A stretch of 9,386 nucleotides of DNA from assembly GCA_030646655.1 (NCBI GenBank), contig JAUSLB010000231.1, positions 1-9,386 of the forward strand. Reading direction: 5' to 3'. Below are positions 1 to 6,929 of the stretch, one piece after another. A program made the position numbers and the translations under genes. Source of the DNA: Deltaproteobacteria bacterium (GTDB taxonomy: Bacteria > Desulfobacterota > GWC2-55-46). Below the pieces are notes generated by a model. The model did not search any database, was not told the origin of the DNA, and worked only from the letters and a program-made list of their open reading frames with translations. How positions within the stretch are numbered: the stretch's first letter is position 1; every line of letters begins with the position of its first letter.

Positions 1-380
1 CAATGGAGTTCTTCAACGCCGTCGACAAGATGAGGGTGCCGCTCAGGTTCTTGGCCAACCTCTTAAGCGCCGGCAACGAGCAGGTCGTGCTTGAGTCCCT
101 AAAGAAGCAGCTTGCCGTCAGGATGTACAGGCGCCAGCAGAGGTTCGGCGACGTGGGCGAGAGCGTGGTAAAGTCCGTCCTTTCGCAGGTCGGCCTCACC
201 GCTCAGGACGCGGAGGACATCTACAGGCTCACATCCCTGTCAACGGTTCAGGAGAGGTTCGTGATACCCGAGACGCACCGCGAGACGATGTCCACCGTAG
301 ACCCGAGGACCATGTACGAGAAGAGGGGTTCAGTCGGCTTCGGTCAGAAGAAGAAGGAGTTCCTCGGAAGGACATGGTAA
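1..380 (+). CDS. narH: Respiratory nitrate reductase beta subunit, C-terminal part
   Basis: The window opens inside this gene; the visible frame gives the last 125 or so residues before the TAA at 378-380. NarH is the four-cluster iron-sulfur subunit that passes electrons from the NarI haems to the NarG molybdenum site, on the cytoplasmic face of the membrane. The visible part lies after the ferredoxin-like cysteine motifs and contains no cysteine. It holds the helical tail typical of NarH (a stretch like PLRFLANLLSAGNE, then LAVRMYRRQQRFG). Identification rests on that tail and on the narJ and narI genes directly downstream. The narJ start is only 6 bases after the stop, so the genes are almost certainly one operon, with narG expected upstream outside the window. 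The ATG at 3-5 is internal, not the start. Confidence 0.87.
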   Translation, partial: MEFFNAVDKMRVPLRFLANLLSAGNEQVVLESLKKQLAVRMYRRQQRFGDVGESVVKSVLSQVGLTAQDAEDIYRLTSLSTVQERFVIPETHRETMSTVDPRTMYEKRGSVGFGQKKKEFLGRTW

Positions 381-386
381 TTTAGA

Positions 387-941
387 ATGGGAACGGTTAT
401 GGAAAAGAGCTTATACTCGCACCTCGCCGGCCTGCTGGAGTACCCGAAGGAGGATATAAAGATAAGGGTGGAGGAGTGCGTGAAGGCGCTCGCCGCCCGT
501 CCCGAGTATCCTTCTGAGGCGGTGGAAGAGCTCAAGAAGTTCCAGAGGGATTTGGAGGAGATGCCCCTTGATGACCTTCAAGGGGTATTCTCCTACACCT
601 TCGAGCTCTCCAGCGACTTTACTCTGGACATGGGATACCACCTCTTCGACGGCTTTAAGCGCTCGAATATGCTGGCGACCGTAAAGTCCATGTTCAAGGA
701 GACGGGTTTCCCTTCGGAGCAGTTCGGCAAAGGCGAGCTACCTGACCATCTTCCCGTGCTCCTTCACTTCCTGAGCTTCGTTCAGGACGAGGCTCTGAAG
801 AAGGACTTCAGGGAGAGTTTCGTGATACTGGGGATGGAAAAGCTTCTCAAGAACTTCGAAAAAAATAAAAAGAACATCTATAGCCACCTCATAAGTGCCA
901 TCTATAGAGTCTTAGACAAAGACGTAAAGGAGGCCAAATAA
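387..941 (+). CDS. narJ: Nitrate reductase assembly chaperone NarJ
   Basis: This is a TorD/NarJ-family cytoplasmic chaperone of 184 residues that holds apo-NarG while the molybdenum cofactor is inserted. It is not part of the final enzyme. The family shows in the all-helical sequence, the N-terminal SLYSHLAGLLEYPKED region (NarJ proteins start with a similar 'LLxYP' stretch), and the ELPDHLPVLLHFL motif at residues 117-129, matching the family's conserved E-x-P-D-x-L motif. The C-terminus is lysine-rich. The start is uncertain: ATG 387 has almost no Shine-Dalgarno sequence, while in-frame ATG 399 is preceded by GGGAACGG and would give 180 residues. The stop codon overlaps the narI start by one base (TAATG at 939-943), so translation of the two is probably coupled. 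Confidence 0.9.
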   Translation: MGTVMEKSLYSHLAGLLEYPKEDIKIRVEECVKALAARPEYPSEAVEELKKFQRDLEEMPLDDLQGVFSYTFELSSDFTLDMGYHLFDGFKRSNMLATVKSMFKETGFPSEQFGKGELPDHLPVLLHFLSFVQDEALKKDFRESFVILGMEKLLKNFEKNKKNIYSHLISAIYRVLDKDVKEAK

Positions 942-1639
942 TGAACCAATTTCTTTTCGGCGGAATGCCCTATGTGCTATTGATGATAGCCATAGTAGGG
1001 GGCATTTGGAGATACAGGAGCAACAAGTACACGTGGTCGTCGCAGTCCTCGCAGTTCCTCGAGAATAAGACCCTGTTCTTCGGGTCGTTCCCGTGGCACT
1101 ACGGGATAATCGTCGTGCTTCTCGGCCACATATTCGGGATATTCTTCCCGAGCGCGATCCTCGCCTGGAACGGCGTGCCCGTAAGGCTCTACATCCTTGA
1201 GCTTACGGCCTTATCCGCAGGCTTCCTCGCGTTCTTCGGTCTGCTTGCCCTCATCTACAGGAGGCTTACGAACACAAGGGTAAAGGCGCTTACGACATCG
1301 TGGGACGTCCTTGTCCTTATCGTGCTCCTCATACAGGTGGTGACAGGCCTCGGCAACGCCATCCTCTACAGGTGGGGCTCGAACTGGTACGCGGGCGCCG
1401 CGGTGCCGTGGATCTGGTCGATCTTTAAGCTCAGCCCCAATGTTGACTATGTGGCGAACCTGCCGCTTATCACAAAGGCCCACATATTCAACGCCCTGAT
1501 CTTCATCGGCCTCATACCGTTCTCGAGGCTTGCGCACTTCGTGGTCATCAACCCCTACAAATACCTCATACGCCCCTATCAGGTCGTAAGGTGGTACAGG
1601 AAGGGCGGCCCCACACCGAACACCGTACAGTACAAGTAG
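941..1639 (+). CDS. narI: Respiratory nitrate reductase gamma subunit (cytochrome b)
   Basis: NarI is the membrane anchor that oxidises quinol and carries two b-type haems to feed electrons into NarH. The 232 residues are close to the family's usual length (about 225 in E. coli). Five hydrophobic segments are visible at roughly residues 4-24, 53-72, 83-106, 121-143 and 180-202. The four axial histidines are present: H53 and H63 in the second segment, and H181 and H199 in the last. Their spacings of 10 and 18 equal those of E. coli NarI (56/66 and 187/205, from memory), so both haems should be bound. The start is well supported: AAAGGAGG at 925-932 lies 8 bases before the ATG. The gene ends the nar operon and is followed at once by a terminator. 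Nothing looks truncated. Confidence 0.95.
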   Translation: MNQFLFGGMPYVLLMIAIVGGIWRYRSNKYTWSSQSSQFLENKTLFFGSFPWHYGIIVVLLGHIFGIFFPSAILAWNGVPVRLYILELTALSAGFLAFFGLLALIYRRLTNTRVKALTTSWDVLVLIVLLIQVVTGLGNAILYRWGSNWYAGAAVPWIWSIFKLSPNVDYVANLPLITKAHIFNALIFIGLIPFSRLAHFVVINPYKYLIRPYQVVRWYRKGGPTPNTVQYK

Positions 1640-1646
1640 CCCCTGA

Positions 1647-1679
1647 GGGGGTGGGCTTAAAAGGCCCACCCCCTTTTTT
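1647..1679 (+). terminator. Rho-independent terminator of the nar operon
   Basis: A perfect 10-bp stem (GGGGGTGGGC at 1647-1656 with GCCCACCCCC at 1664-1673) encloses a 7-base loop and is followed directly by six T residues at 1674-1679. It begins 8 bases after the narI stop. The G/C-rich stem and uninterrupted T tract are the classic form, so narK downstream is probably transcribed separately. Confidence 0.93.
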
Positions 1680-1735
1680 GTTTGATTCAGGCACTCTGAA
1701 AAATCCTTAAGCCATTTTAATAGATGCTATTTTAC

Positions 1736-1753
1736 TTGCGGTAACATACGCAA
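1736..1753. promoter_or_regulatory. Dyad in the narI-narK gap, possible operator
   Basis: TTGCG at 1736-1740 and CGCAA at 1749-1753 form a perfect 5-bp inverted repeat with an 8-base spacer, about 85 bases before the narK start. Part of it (TGCGGTAACAT, from 1737) recurs loosely as TGCGGTACATT at 1800-1810. The shape recalls CRP/FNR-type operators, but the spacer is longer than the 4 bases of an FNR site and no TTGAT half-site is present. A narK promoter must lie in 1680-1836, but I could not find a convincing -35/-10 pair or a sigma54 site. The regulator is unknown. Confidence 0.25.
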
Positions 1754-1836
1754 TTGCTACCCTCAGGCGCTACTCTGTTTTGAGTTCGGGCCGCTCTTAT
1801 GCGGTACATTGAGTGTTACGAAAGGAGAAATCTGAA

Positions 1837-3525
1837 ATGTCGAAGATAACAAAATGGGAGCCGGAGAACGAACAGTTCTGGCGCGAGACCGGCAGCGGGA
1901 TAGCATGGCGCACATGCGGCATAACCACGTTCTCGCTGATATTTTCTTTCGCTACGTGGTTTGTCATGAGCGCCGTGGTTGTGAGGCTGCCTAACATAGG
2001 CTTCAAGTTCACCACCATGGAGCTGTTCTGGCTCGCGGCGATACCGGGTTTCGCGTCCGGTATATTGAGATTGATACATTCTTACTTTATCCCTGTACTT
2101 GGGACAAGGCCGGTCGTAAGCATAGCGACCATCATTAAGCTCATACCTATGGTCTGGCTTGGTTACGCAGTGCAGGACCTGAACACGTCGTGGTCCACGT
2201 TCATGATAATCGGGTTCCTTACCGGTATGGGAGGGGGAGACTTTTCCTCGTACATGCCCTCCACGTCCATCTTTTTCCCGAAAAGGCTGCAGGGTATTTC
2301 AATGGGCGTTCAGGCGGGCATAGGCAACTTCGGGGTTAGCGTTGTCCAGTTCGTAACGCCGTGGATTATAGGCTTCGCCGTCATCGGTGGCGTTGTTGGC
2401 GGGCCGCAGATCTTCACAAAGGCCGAGGTGATTAAGGGCGCGATAACGGTTACGAAAGACAACGGTGTGGTTACAGACGTAGTGGTTAATAAGCCGGAAC
2501 TGGCCGCCGCGATAGTTGTCACGAAAGAGGGCGGCGTGGTCAAGGACGTAGTTTTTCAGGAAACCGATACGGTCAAGGCCATAAAAGAAGAGGTTAAGAG
2601 AGACGCTGCAGGCAAAATTACGGAAGTAGTGAAGACCGAGGGCGTAAAAGTAGAGGTTAAGAAAAATGACGCGGGCGCCGTTACGGACGTAACGGTCAAG
2701 AAAGTGCTTAAAAAGGGCATGTGGGTCCAGAACGCCGCGTTCTGGTATGTCCCGTTCCTCATCTTATCCTTCATTCTCTGCGCTGTATTCCTCAGAAGCA
2801 TCCAGATGAAGGGGACCAGCTTCAAAAAGCAGTTTGAAATCCTGAGTACGAAGCACAGGGCGCTCACGCATACATGGAATTGCACGATAACCTATATAGC
2901 GTCATTCGGTTCGTTCTCCGGTTATGCGGCCGCGTTCCCGATGATGATAAAGGTCATCTACGGCGGTTTTGACGGCGCGCCCGACCCGTTGAAGTTTGCC
3001 TTCTTCGGCCCGCTCATCGGCGGGCTCTCCCGCGCTGTTACCGGCCCTGTATTCGACAAGTGGGGCGGAAGCATCGGCATGTTCTGGACGTTTATCGGGT
3101 TGATCATCGGTTGTCTGGTCCTTATATTCGGAGGATACCTTACGCCGACAGGGCTTGAGCAGTTCCCTGGGTTCGTCTGGACCATGCTCTGGATATTCCT
3201 GATGACTGGCGTAGCCAACGCCGCGACCTTCCGCCAGTACCCGATAGTGTTTGCGTATTCGCCTGCTAAGGGTGCGCAGATGTTAGGCTGGACAGGCGCG
3301 TGGGCGGCTTTCGGTCCGTTTATCTTCACCGGGCTCATCGGCATTGCCATAACCAAGACCGGCAGCGCCATTCCGTTCTTCGTAGGCGCCGTAGTCTACT
3401 ATGCGTATGCCAACTTCTTGAACTGGTACTACTACACCCGTAAGGGAGCCGAGAGGTACGACTACGGCAACATCGGTGGCACATGGTGGGACAAGGCCAA
3501 GAGCACCTGGGTCAGTAATGATTAG
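1837..3525 (+). CDS. narK: NarK-type nitrate/nitrite transporter with a large loop insert
   Basis: This is a 562-residue major-facilitator protein of the nitrate/nitrite porter family, expected to import nitrate or exchange it for nitrite. It starts with the NarK-like WEPENEQFW stretch and continues as twelve hydrophobic segments. Conserved features include R78 in TM2 and R399 in TM8 (SRAVTGPVFDKWGG), in the positions of the two anion-binding arginines of E. coli NarK. The nitrate-signature segments are also there: GMGGGDFSSYMPSTS at 130-144, and VANAATFRQYP late in the protein. The start at 1837 is chosen because AAAGGAG lies at 1821-1827; the in-frame GTG at 1813 has no ribosome site. Between TM5 and TM6, where relatives have a short extracytoplasmic loop, residues about 194-293 form a long insert. 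Its repeats resemble VTKxxGVVxDVVV and it is rich in K, V, T, D and E. E. coli NarK is about 463 residues. The TAG stop lies inside the first hairpin arm of the next repeat. Confidence 0.92.
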   Translation: MSKITKWEPENEQFWRETGSGIAWRTCGITTFSLIFSFATWFVMSAVVVRLPNIGFKFTTMELFWLAAIPGFASGILRLIHSYFIPVLGTRPVVSIATIIKLIPMVWLGYAVQDLNTSWSTFMIIGFLTGMGGGDFSSYMPSTSIFFPKRLQGISMGVQAGIGNFGVSVVQFVTPWIIGFAVIGGVVGGPQIFTKAEVIKGAITVTKDNGVVTDVVVNKPELAAAIVVTKEGGVVKDVVFQETDTVKAIKEEVKRDAAGKITEVVKTEGVKVEVKKNDAGAVTDVTVKKVLKKGMWVQNAAFWYVPFLILSFILCAVFLRSIQMKGTSFKKQFEILSTKHRALTHTWNCTITYIASFGSFSGYAAAFPMMIKVIYGGFDGAPDPLKFAFFGPLIGGLSRAVTGPVFDKWGGSIGMFWTFIGLIIGCLVLIFGGYLTPTGLEQFPGFVWTMLWIFLMTGVANAATFRQYPIVFAYSPAKGAQMLGWTGAWAAFGPFIFTGLIGIAITKTGSAIPFFVGAVVYYAYANFLNWYYYTRKGAERYDYGNIGGTWWDKAKSTWVSND

Positions 3526-3680
3526 CAGGCTGTTGAAAAACAGCCTGCTAAGGCAATCCACGGATGGATTGCCAAATTGCGAGACTAAAAAAGCCGGGCA
3601 ATTTGTAAGGATTGGACGGAGGCAGCCCGGCCAAATCGTGGTTGAAAAAGTCCAGGACGGACTTTTTCAACATCCTGATA
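3522..3680 (-). repeat. Hairpin-rich repeat, subfamily 1, copy A
   Basis: This 159-bp element fills most of the gap between the convergent narK and rny. On the plus strand it begins with a perfect 13-bp stem (3522-3534 with 3539-3551, loop GAAA). A 9-bp stem follows (3552-3560 with 3565-3573), then AAATTGC at 3574-3580 pairing with GCAATTT at 3598-3604, or alternatively GCCGGGC 3593-3599 with GCCCGGC 3625-3631. A perfect 13-bp stem ends it (3641-3653 with 3659-3671). Read on the minus strand it matches copy B1 at 6930-7170: 41 of 44 bases agree at the rny-facing end, and a second block of about 85 bases aligns at the other end. No protein is encoded. It could be a REP/MITE-like mobile element or a bidirectional transcription barrier. 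Confidence 0.8.
3641..3671. terminator. Possible bidirectional terminator between narK and rny
   Basis: GTTGAAAAAGTCC and its exact complement flank a 5-base loop, so either strand gives an A tract, a short GTCC/GGAC core and a T tract. This is the usual look of a bidirectional intrinsic terminator, and it sits between two convergent genes with no other terminator in the gap. The G/C core is only 4 bp, which weakens the call. The same hairpin appears in copy B1, so it may simply be part of the repeat. Confidence 0.4.
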
Positions 3681-3701
3681 GGGCGAAATAGCGGACTGAA
3701 A

Positions 3702-5270
3702 CTACTTCGCGTAATCTATCGCCCTCGACTCCCTTATGACGGTTACCTTTATCTGCCCCGGGTAGCTGAGCTCTTTTTCTATCTTCCTCGCTATGTCCTT
3801 TGAAAGGACTACGGCCGCCTCATCGGATATCGACTGGTTCTCCACTATCACCCTCACTTCCCTGCCTGCCTGAAGCGCGTAGGTCTTCTCCACCCCGGAA
3901 AAACTTTTGGCTATCTTTTCGAGGTCATCGAGCCTCTTTACATAGCTCTCGAGCATCTCCCTGCGCGCGCCCGGGCGCGCGGCTGAAAGGGTATCCGCCG
4001 CCTGAACAAGGACGCCTAAGACCGATTCGGGGTTGTCGTCGTGGTGCTGGCCTATGGCCGCGACTATCCGGGGGGCCTCCCCGTATTTTTTCGCGATGTC
4101 CGCGCCTATGGCAGCGTGAGGACCCTCTATCTCGTGGTCAACGGCCTTGCCGATGTCATGGAGGAGCCCGGCCCTCCTCGCTATCTTTGTGGGAAGCCCC
4201 AATTCTGATGCCATTATGCCGCAGATGAAAGCGACCTCCATCGAGTGCGAGTAGACGTTCTGCGCGTAGCTCGACCTGAACTTAAGCCTTCCGATGAGCT
4301 TCTGTATCTCTTTGTGTATGCCGTGGAGGCCCGTGTCGAATATCGCCCTTTCCCCGGCCTCGTTTATGGACTGCGCGACCTCCGCCTCGACCTTTGATAC
4401 GATCTCCTCGATCCTTGAGGGGTGGATCCTGCCGTCGGTTATGAGCCTCTCGAGGGATATTTTCGCTATCTCCCTCCTTACCGGGTTATGGCCCGAGAGT
4501 ATTACAGCCTCGGGGGTATCGTCTATTATTATATCTATCCCCGTTGCGGCCTCTATGGCGCGGATGTTCCTGCCTTCCCTGCCGATTATGCGGCCCTTCA
4601 TCTCGTCATTCGGGAGATTTACGACAGATACCGTCCTTTCGGCCACATACTCGCCGGAATACCTCTGTATGGCAAGGGCGATTATCTCTTTAGCCTTCTT
4701 ATCCGCCTCAGCCTTCGTCTCCTCCTCTATCCTTTTAAGGAACTTTCCCGCCTCCAGCTTTGCCTCGTTCTCCATGTTCTCAAGGAGCATCCTTTTAGCC
4801 TCTTCGGCTGAAAAACCCGCGAGCCCCTCGAGCCTGGCCCTCTGCTCGACTATAACGGAGGCCGCCTCGTCCTCCATGTCCTTTGTCTTTTTCTCCTGAG
4901 CGATTAGGGCCTTCTCCCGTTTCTGGAAATCGGCGTCTTTCCTGTCTATCGCTTCGTATTTCTTATCGAGGTTCTCCTCTTTCTGCTGGACCCTCTTTTC
5001 TATGGAGCTGAGCTCTTTTCTTCTTTCGCGCGTCTCGTTCTCGAACTCGGTCCTGCCCTGAAGCATCAGGTCCTTGGCCTGCAGGTCAGCCGCCTTCTTT
5101 GTGTTTTCAGCCTCTTTTTTCGCACCGGCTACGATGGACTCCGCGGTGACCCTGCCCGCGTCCATATTAGCCTGATCCATCTTTTTCCTGCTCACATAAC
5201 CGATTCCAACGCCCACGAATATGGAGATGACCGCTATAAAAGCAACGATTATGATGGTCGATATTCCCAT
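3702..5270 (-). CDS. rny: Ribonuclease Y
   Basis: RNase Y is a membrane-anchored endoribonuclease that starts decay of many mRNAs. The 522 residues match the family's usual length (about 520 in B. subtilis). Domains in order: one membrane segment at residues 4-26; a long charged coiled coil at about 30-200, rich in K, E, A and R; a KH RNA-binding domain with the GxxG loop at 230-233 inside [16 protein letters not shown]; an HD nuclease domain with the metal-binding H371-D372 pair in LLHDIGK; and a conserved C-terminal domain. All key residues are present. The ATG at 5268-5270 is chosen because AAAGGGG lies at 5279-5285 and the membrane segment begins right after it; an upstream in-frame start at 5327 adds 19 unlikely residues. 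It is the last gene of the minus-strand cluster, 79 bases after fthC. Confidence 0.97.
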   Translation of the reverse strand: MGISTIIIVAFIAVISIFVGVGIGYVSRKKMDQANMDAGRVTAESIVAGAKKEAENTKKAADLQAKDLMLQGRTEFENETRERRKELSSIEKRVQQKEENLDKKYEAIDRKDADFQKREKALIAQEKKTKDMEDEAASVIVEQRARLEGLAGFSAEEAKRMLLENMENEAKLEAGKFLKRIEEETKAEADKKAKEIIALAIQRYSGEYVAERTVSVVNLPNDEMKGRIIGREGRNIRAIEAATGIDIIIDDTPEAVILSGHNPVRREIAKISLERLITDGRIHPSRIEEIVSKVEAEVAQSINEAGERAIFDTGLHGIHKEIQKLIGRLKFRSSYAQNVYSHSMEVAFICGIMASELGLPTKIARRAGLLHDIGKAVDHEIEGPHAAIGADIAKKYGEAPRIVAAIGQHHDDNPESVLGVLVQAADTLSAARPGARREMLESYVKRLDDLEKIAKSFSGVEKTYALQAGREVRVIVENQSISDEAAVVLSKDIARKIEKELSYPGQIKVTVIRESRAIDYAK

Positions 5271-5349
5271 ATCAACAACCCCTTTCTGCCTGTATTTGAA
5301 TGGGCTGCGGAATTCCCGACCGCCCAAGTATTAAGACCCGCGCCCCCCT

Positions 5350-5931
5350 TTAAGCAAGCTTTAGAACCCTCTTCTCCGTCACGATGGCCGAGACCTGCAT
5401 GTCATGGGGCTCAACGGGGATTTTCCCCCCGCTCAGGACCTGAAAGTCGTAAGCGAGGGCAACAACGCCGGATTTTACTTCTTTAAGGAACTTGTCGTAA
5501 TAGCCTTTGCCGTAGCCGATCCTGTTGCCGCCTAAGTCAAAAGCTATTCCCGGCACCACAACGAGGTCGAAAGAGTCCGGCCCTGCTTTCGCCCCTTTGC
5601 CCTCGCCCGGCTCCGGGATCTCGTACGAGCCCGGGGAAAGCTCATTTAAGCGCTCGACCTTAAAAAAGGCCATGCGCCCGGACCCCCTTACCACGCGGGG
5701 GTAGAAAACCTCCTTGCCGCATTCGATGGATTTCTGGAAGATATCATCTGTAAGCACCTCATTTTCGAAGCTCGAGTAGAGCGCGAGCCTCTTGGCCGAG
5801 CGGAAGAAGGCCGAACCCAGAAATCTCTTCTGGATCCTTAAGCTTAAGCGGAAGACCTCCTCGAAGACCATTTTCCGGCGCATCTCGAGGAACTCGCCCC
5901 TCAGGCGCTCCTTTTTAACAGACCTGTTCAT
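5350..5931 (-). CDS. fthC: 5-formyltetrahydrofolate cyclo-ligase
   Basis: This cytoplasmic enzyme uses ATP to turn 5-formyl-THF into 5,10-methenyl-THF, returning a dead-end folate to one-carbon metabolism. The 193-residue length fits the family (about 180-200). The diagnostic motif is present at residues 137-149, RIGYGKGYYDKFL, which covers the conserved G-x-G-K-G-Y-Y-D nucleotide/folate-binding loop. The preceding DLVVVPGIAFD (122-132) and the C-terminal PVEPHDMQVSAIVTE stretch (172-186) are also typical. The N-terminus is a basic helix, as usual. The ATG at 5929-5931 is taken as the start; a TTG directly before it is equally in frame. Neither has a good Shine-Dalgarno sequence, so initiation may be weak. 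It lies 173 bases downstream of the 6S RNA and upstream of rny, matching the zapA-ssrS-ygfA order known in E. coli. Confidence 0.94.
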   Translation of the reverse strand: MNRSVKKERLRGEFLEMRRKMVFEEVFRLSLRIQKRFLGSAFFRSAKRLALYSSFENEVLTDDIFQKSIECGKEVFYPRVVRGSGRMAFFKVERLNELSPGSYEIPEPGEGKGAKAGPDSFDLVVVPGIAFDLGGNRIGYGKGYYDKFLKEVKSGVVALAYDFQVLSGGKIPVEPHDMQVSAIVTEKRVLKLA

Positions 5932-6104
5932 CAACCATTTTTGGCTTTGGAAGGAACTGCGGAAGAGCTTCTAAGACAGGGTAAAGCAGACTGGGGCTAA
6001 GCCGATCAGGTGCCGGGCGTTAAGGCTCTATGATCCATCTTGTTTTTTTCATATACGGAAGATGCTAAATGCTATATCTTCAGCCTGTTACAGCCGGCCT
6101 TGTC

Positions 6105-6291
6105 AACTCCCCCCCCGCGCATGCCGTGTCTACGGTATGTTTGAACCTGTCGAAACAGGTGGGTGCCTTATGGCTTGCTTTCGACTTTCCCGGCTATGGG
6201 ACATGCCGGCCGCCAGTCAGGGAAGGCTCCCTCATTTTAGAATGTTGGTTCTAAATATACCCGCCGATCACAAACAAGGCAGGGGAGGGTT
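6105..6291 (-). ncRNA. ssrS: 6S RNA (regulator of RNA polymerase)
   Basis: 6S RNA mimics an open promoter and sequesters the housekeeping RNA polymerase. The call rests on place and fold. It sits between zapA and fthC, the standard ssrS position, and is about 187 nt (E. coli 184). On the minus strand the ends pair: AACCCUCCCC at 6291-6282 with the G-rich strand ending at 6105, one mismatch and one G-U. The rod continues with GCCUUGUUUGU against the strand around 6120-6133. The apical arm closes with GGGAGCCUU (6231-6223) against AAGGCACCC (6169-6161), then CCGGC 6209-6205 with GCCGG 6194-6190. Between these lies a central bubble. Its 3' strand carries the hairpin ACCUGU-UUCG-ACAGGU (6160-6145), where E. 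coli 6S also has a hairpin; its 5' strand can form UUUAGAA/UUCUAAA (6255-6236). Exact ends are uncertain. The 5' end nearly touches the zapA stop, so its promoter or processing site would lie inside zapA. Confidence 0.78.
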
Positions 6292-6292
6292 C

Positions 6293-6565
6293 CTAAATCT
6301 CCAGTCTCCTGTCAATCATCTCGGTAAGCTCTTCGGATTTCCTTCCTAACCTTTCGAGTGTCTCCTTTGTCTTAATTACTTCGCCAGTAATGTTTAAAGC
6401 GGCTAAAAGCGCTAGATCGAGTGTAGAAACGGCCTTTGTTGTCTCCTTTACCTCCTCTATCTTATTGTTTAGGTAGTTTTCGACAGCGCGTATGTATTCT
6501 TCGCCTTCCTCGCTTTTGACGACCAGCCTGTGGCCATATATCTTAAGTTCAGCAACCTTTTTCAA
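6293..6565 (-). CDS. zapA: Cell division protein ZapA
   Basis: ZapA is a small cytoplasmic protein that bundles FtsZ filaments and stabilises the Z ring. The 90 residues have the family layout: an N-terminal beta-rich head (VAELKIYGHRLVVKSEEGEEYIRAV; the similar IxGxxYxI pattern is typical) and a long C-terminal coiled-coil helix containing TLDLALLAALNITGEV, where ZapA proteins have a conserved 'AALNIxxEL'-like core. The start is a TTG at 6563-6565; GAGG, 7 bases upstream, overlaps the TGA stop of the preceding gene. Coupled translation with that gene is likely. The stop lies one base before the presumed 6S RNA 5' end. Confidence 0.93.
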   Translation of the reverse strand: MKKVAELKIYGHRLVVKSEEGEEYIRAVENYLNNKIEEVKETTKAVSTLDLALLAALNITGEVIKTKETLERLGRKSEELTEMIDRRLEI

Positions 6566-6574
6566 TAAGACGCC

Positions 6575-6805
6575 TCACTGGTTCTGCATCAGGCTATCAA
6601 GCTTGGCAAGCAGGGTATCAACCTTTTCTTTCACCAGAAGCCGTTCCCGGTCTATCCTTTTAACCTTTTCTTTAAGCTCCTCTATCTCCTGATTCTTTGC
6701 CCGGATGGCGTTTGCGAGGTTGAGGTTCTCGGCCTTAATTACCTCGTAGTTTTTTAGGAGCCGGCCAAGCCCTTCCTCGAGCTTGTCGAATTTATCAAGA
6801 GCCAT
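6575..6805 (-). CDS. Small coiled-coil protein, ZapB-like
   Basis: A 76-residue protein predicted to be almost entirely coiled coil, with heptad-like leucines and isoleucines (FDKLEEGLGRLL, then IEELKEKVKRIDRERLLVKEKVDTLLAKLDSL) and no glycine-rich or catalytic segment. Size, fold and position directly before zapA fit ZapB (about 80 residues in E. coli), which links ZapA at the division ring to the chromosome. Because any short coiled coil looks similar, the match is to a class rather than a proven orthologue. ATG 6803-6805 has GGAGG 10 bases upstream. The stretch GAGGCGTCTT before this start recurs exactly before zapA, so the two genes share a similar initiation region. First gene of the cluster. 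Confidence 0.8.
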   Translation of the reverse strand: MALDKFDKLEEGLGRLLKNYEVIKAENLNLANAIRAKNQEIEELKEKVKRIDRERLLVKEKVDTLLAKLDSLMQNQ

Positions 6806-6831
6806 TAAGAAGACGCCTCCGGTTCATTTTT

Positions 6832-6860
6832 ATATTACTTTTTTCATAGTAAGAAGTCAA
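6832..6860 (-). promoter_or_regulatory. Sigma70-type promoter of the zapB-zapA-6S-fthC-rny cluster
   Basis: On the minus strand, TTGACT (6860-6855) and TAATAT (6837-6832) are separated by exactly 17 bases, which is one mismatch from consensus at -35 and one at -10. Transcription would start near 6825, giving a leader of about 20 bases that contains the GGAGG of the first gene. The spacer is A/T-rich. No operator-like dyad is obvious. Confidence 0.75.
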
Positions 6861-6929
6861 GGGTTAATAGATGGGAGGGAGCAGGGTTATTCAGGGGTTT
6901 AAGGGCGTGGGATTAAAATAAAGGCGGTC

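Noticed and set aside
1813..1836. Upstream GTG start for narK
   Set aside because: No ribosome site precedes it, while the ATG at 1837 has AAAGGAG at good spacing and begins the conserved N-terminus.
2224..2275. Asp instead of Asn in the NarK nitrate-signature segment (GGGDFSSYMP) as a sign of changed specificity
   Set aside because: I recall the same GGGDF form in another natural NarK subgroup, so it is probably a subgroup feature and not an anomaly.
6004..6081. Riboswitch or structured leader before fthC (GATCA/TGATC at 6004-6034 and GAAGAT/ATCTTC at 6058-6081)
   Set aside because: The stems are only 5-6 bp with large loops, and I recognise no known riboswitch core.
6101..6106. TTGACA on the minus strand after the 6S RNA as a promoter for fthC
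   Set aside because: The nearest -10-like sequence (GATATA) is about 22 bases away, too far for a standard sigma70 promoter.
6105..6291. tmRNA or SRP RNA instead of 6S RNA
   Set aside because: There is no tRNA-like acceptor/T-arm or tag reading frame for tmRNA, and no GGAA-loop SRP core. The location and the rod with a central bubble fit 6S better.
6310..6315. TTGACA inside the zapA 3' end as the 6S RNA promoter
   Set aside because: No suitable -10 hexamer occurs 16-18 bases downstream.
6062..6349. Plus-strand open frames of 61 and 95 codons opposite the 6S RNA and zapA end
   Set aside because: They overlap the structured RNA and zapA on the other strand and have no recognisable product.
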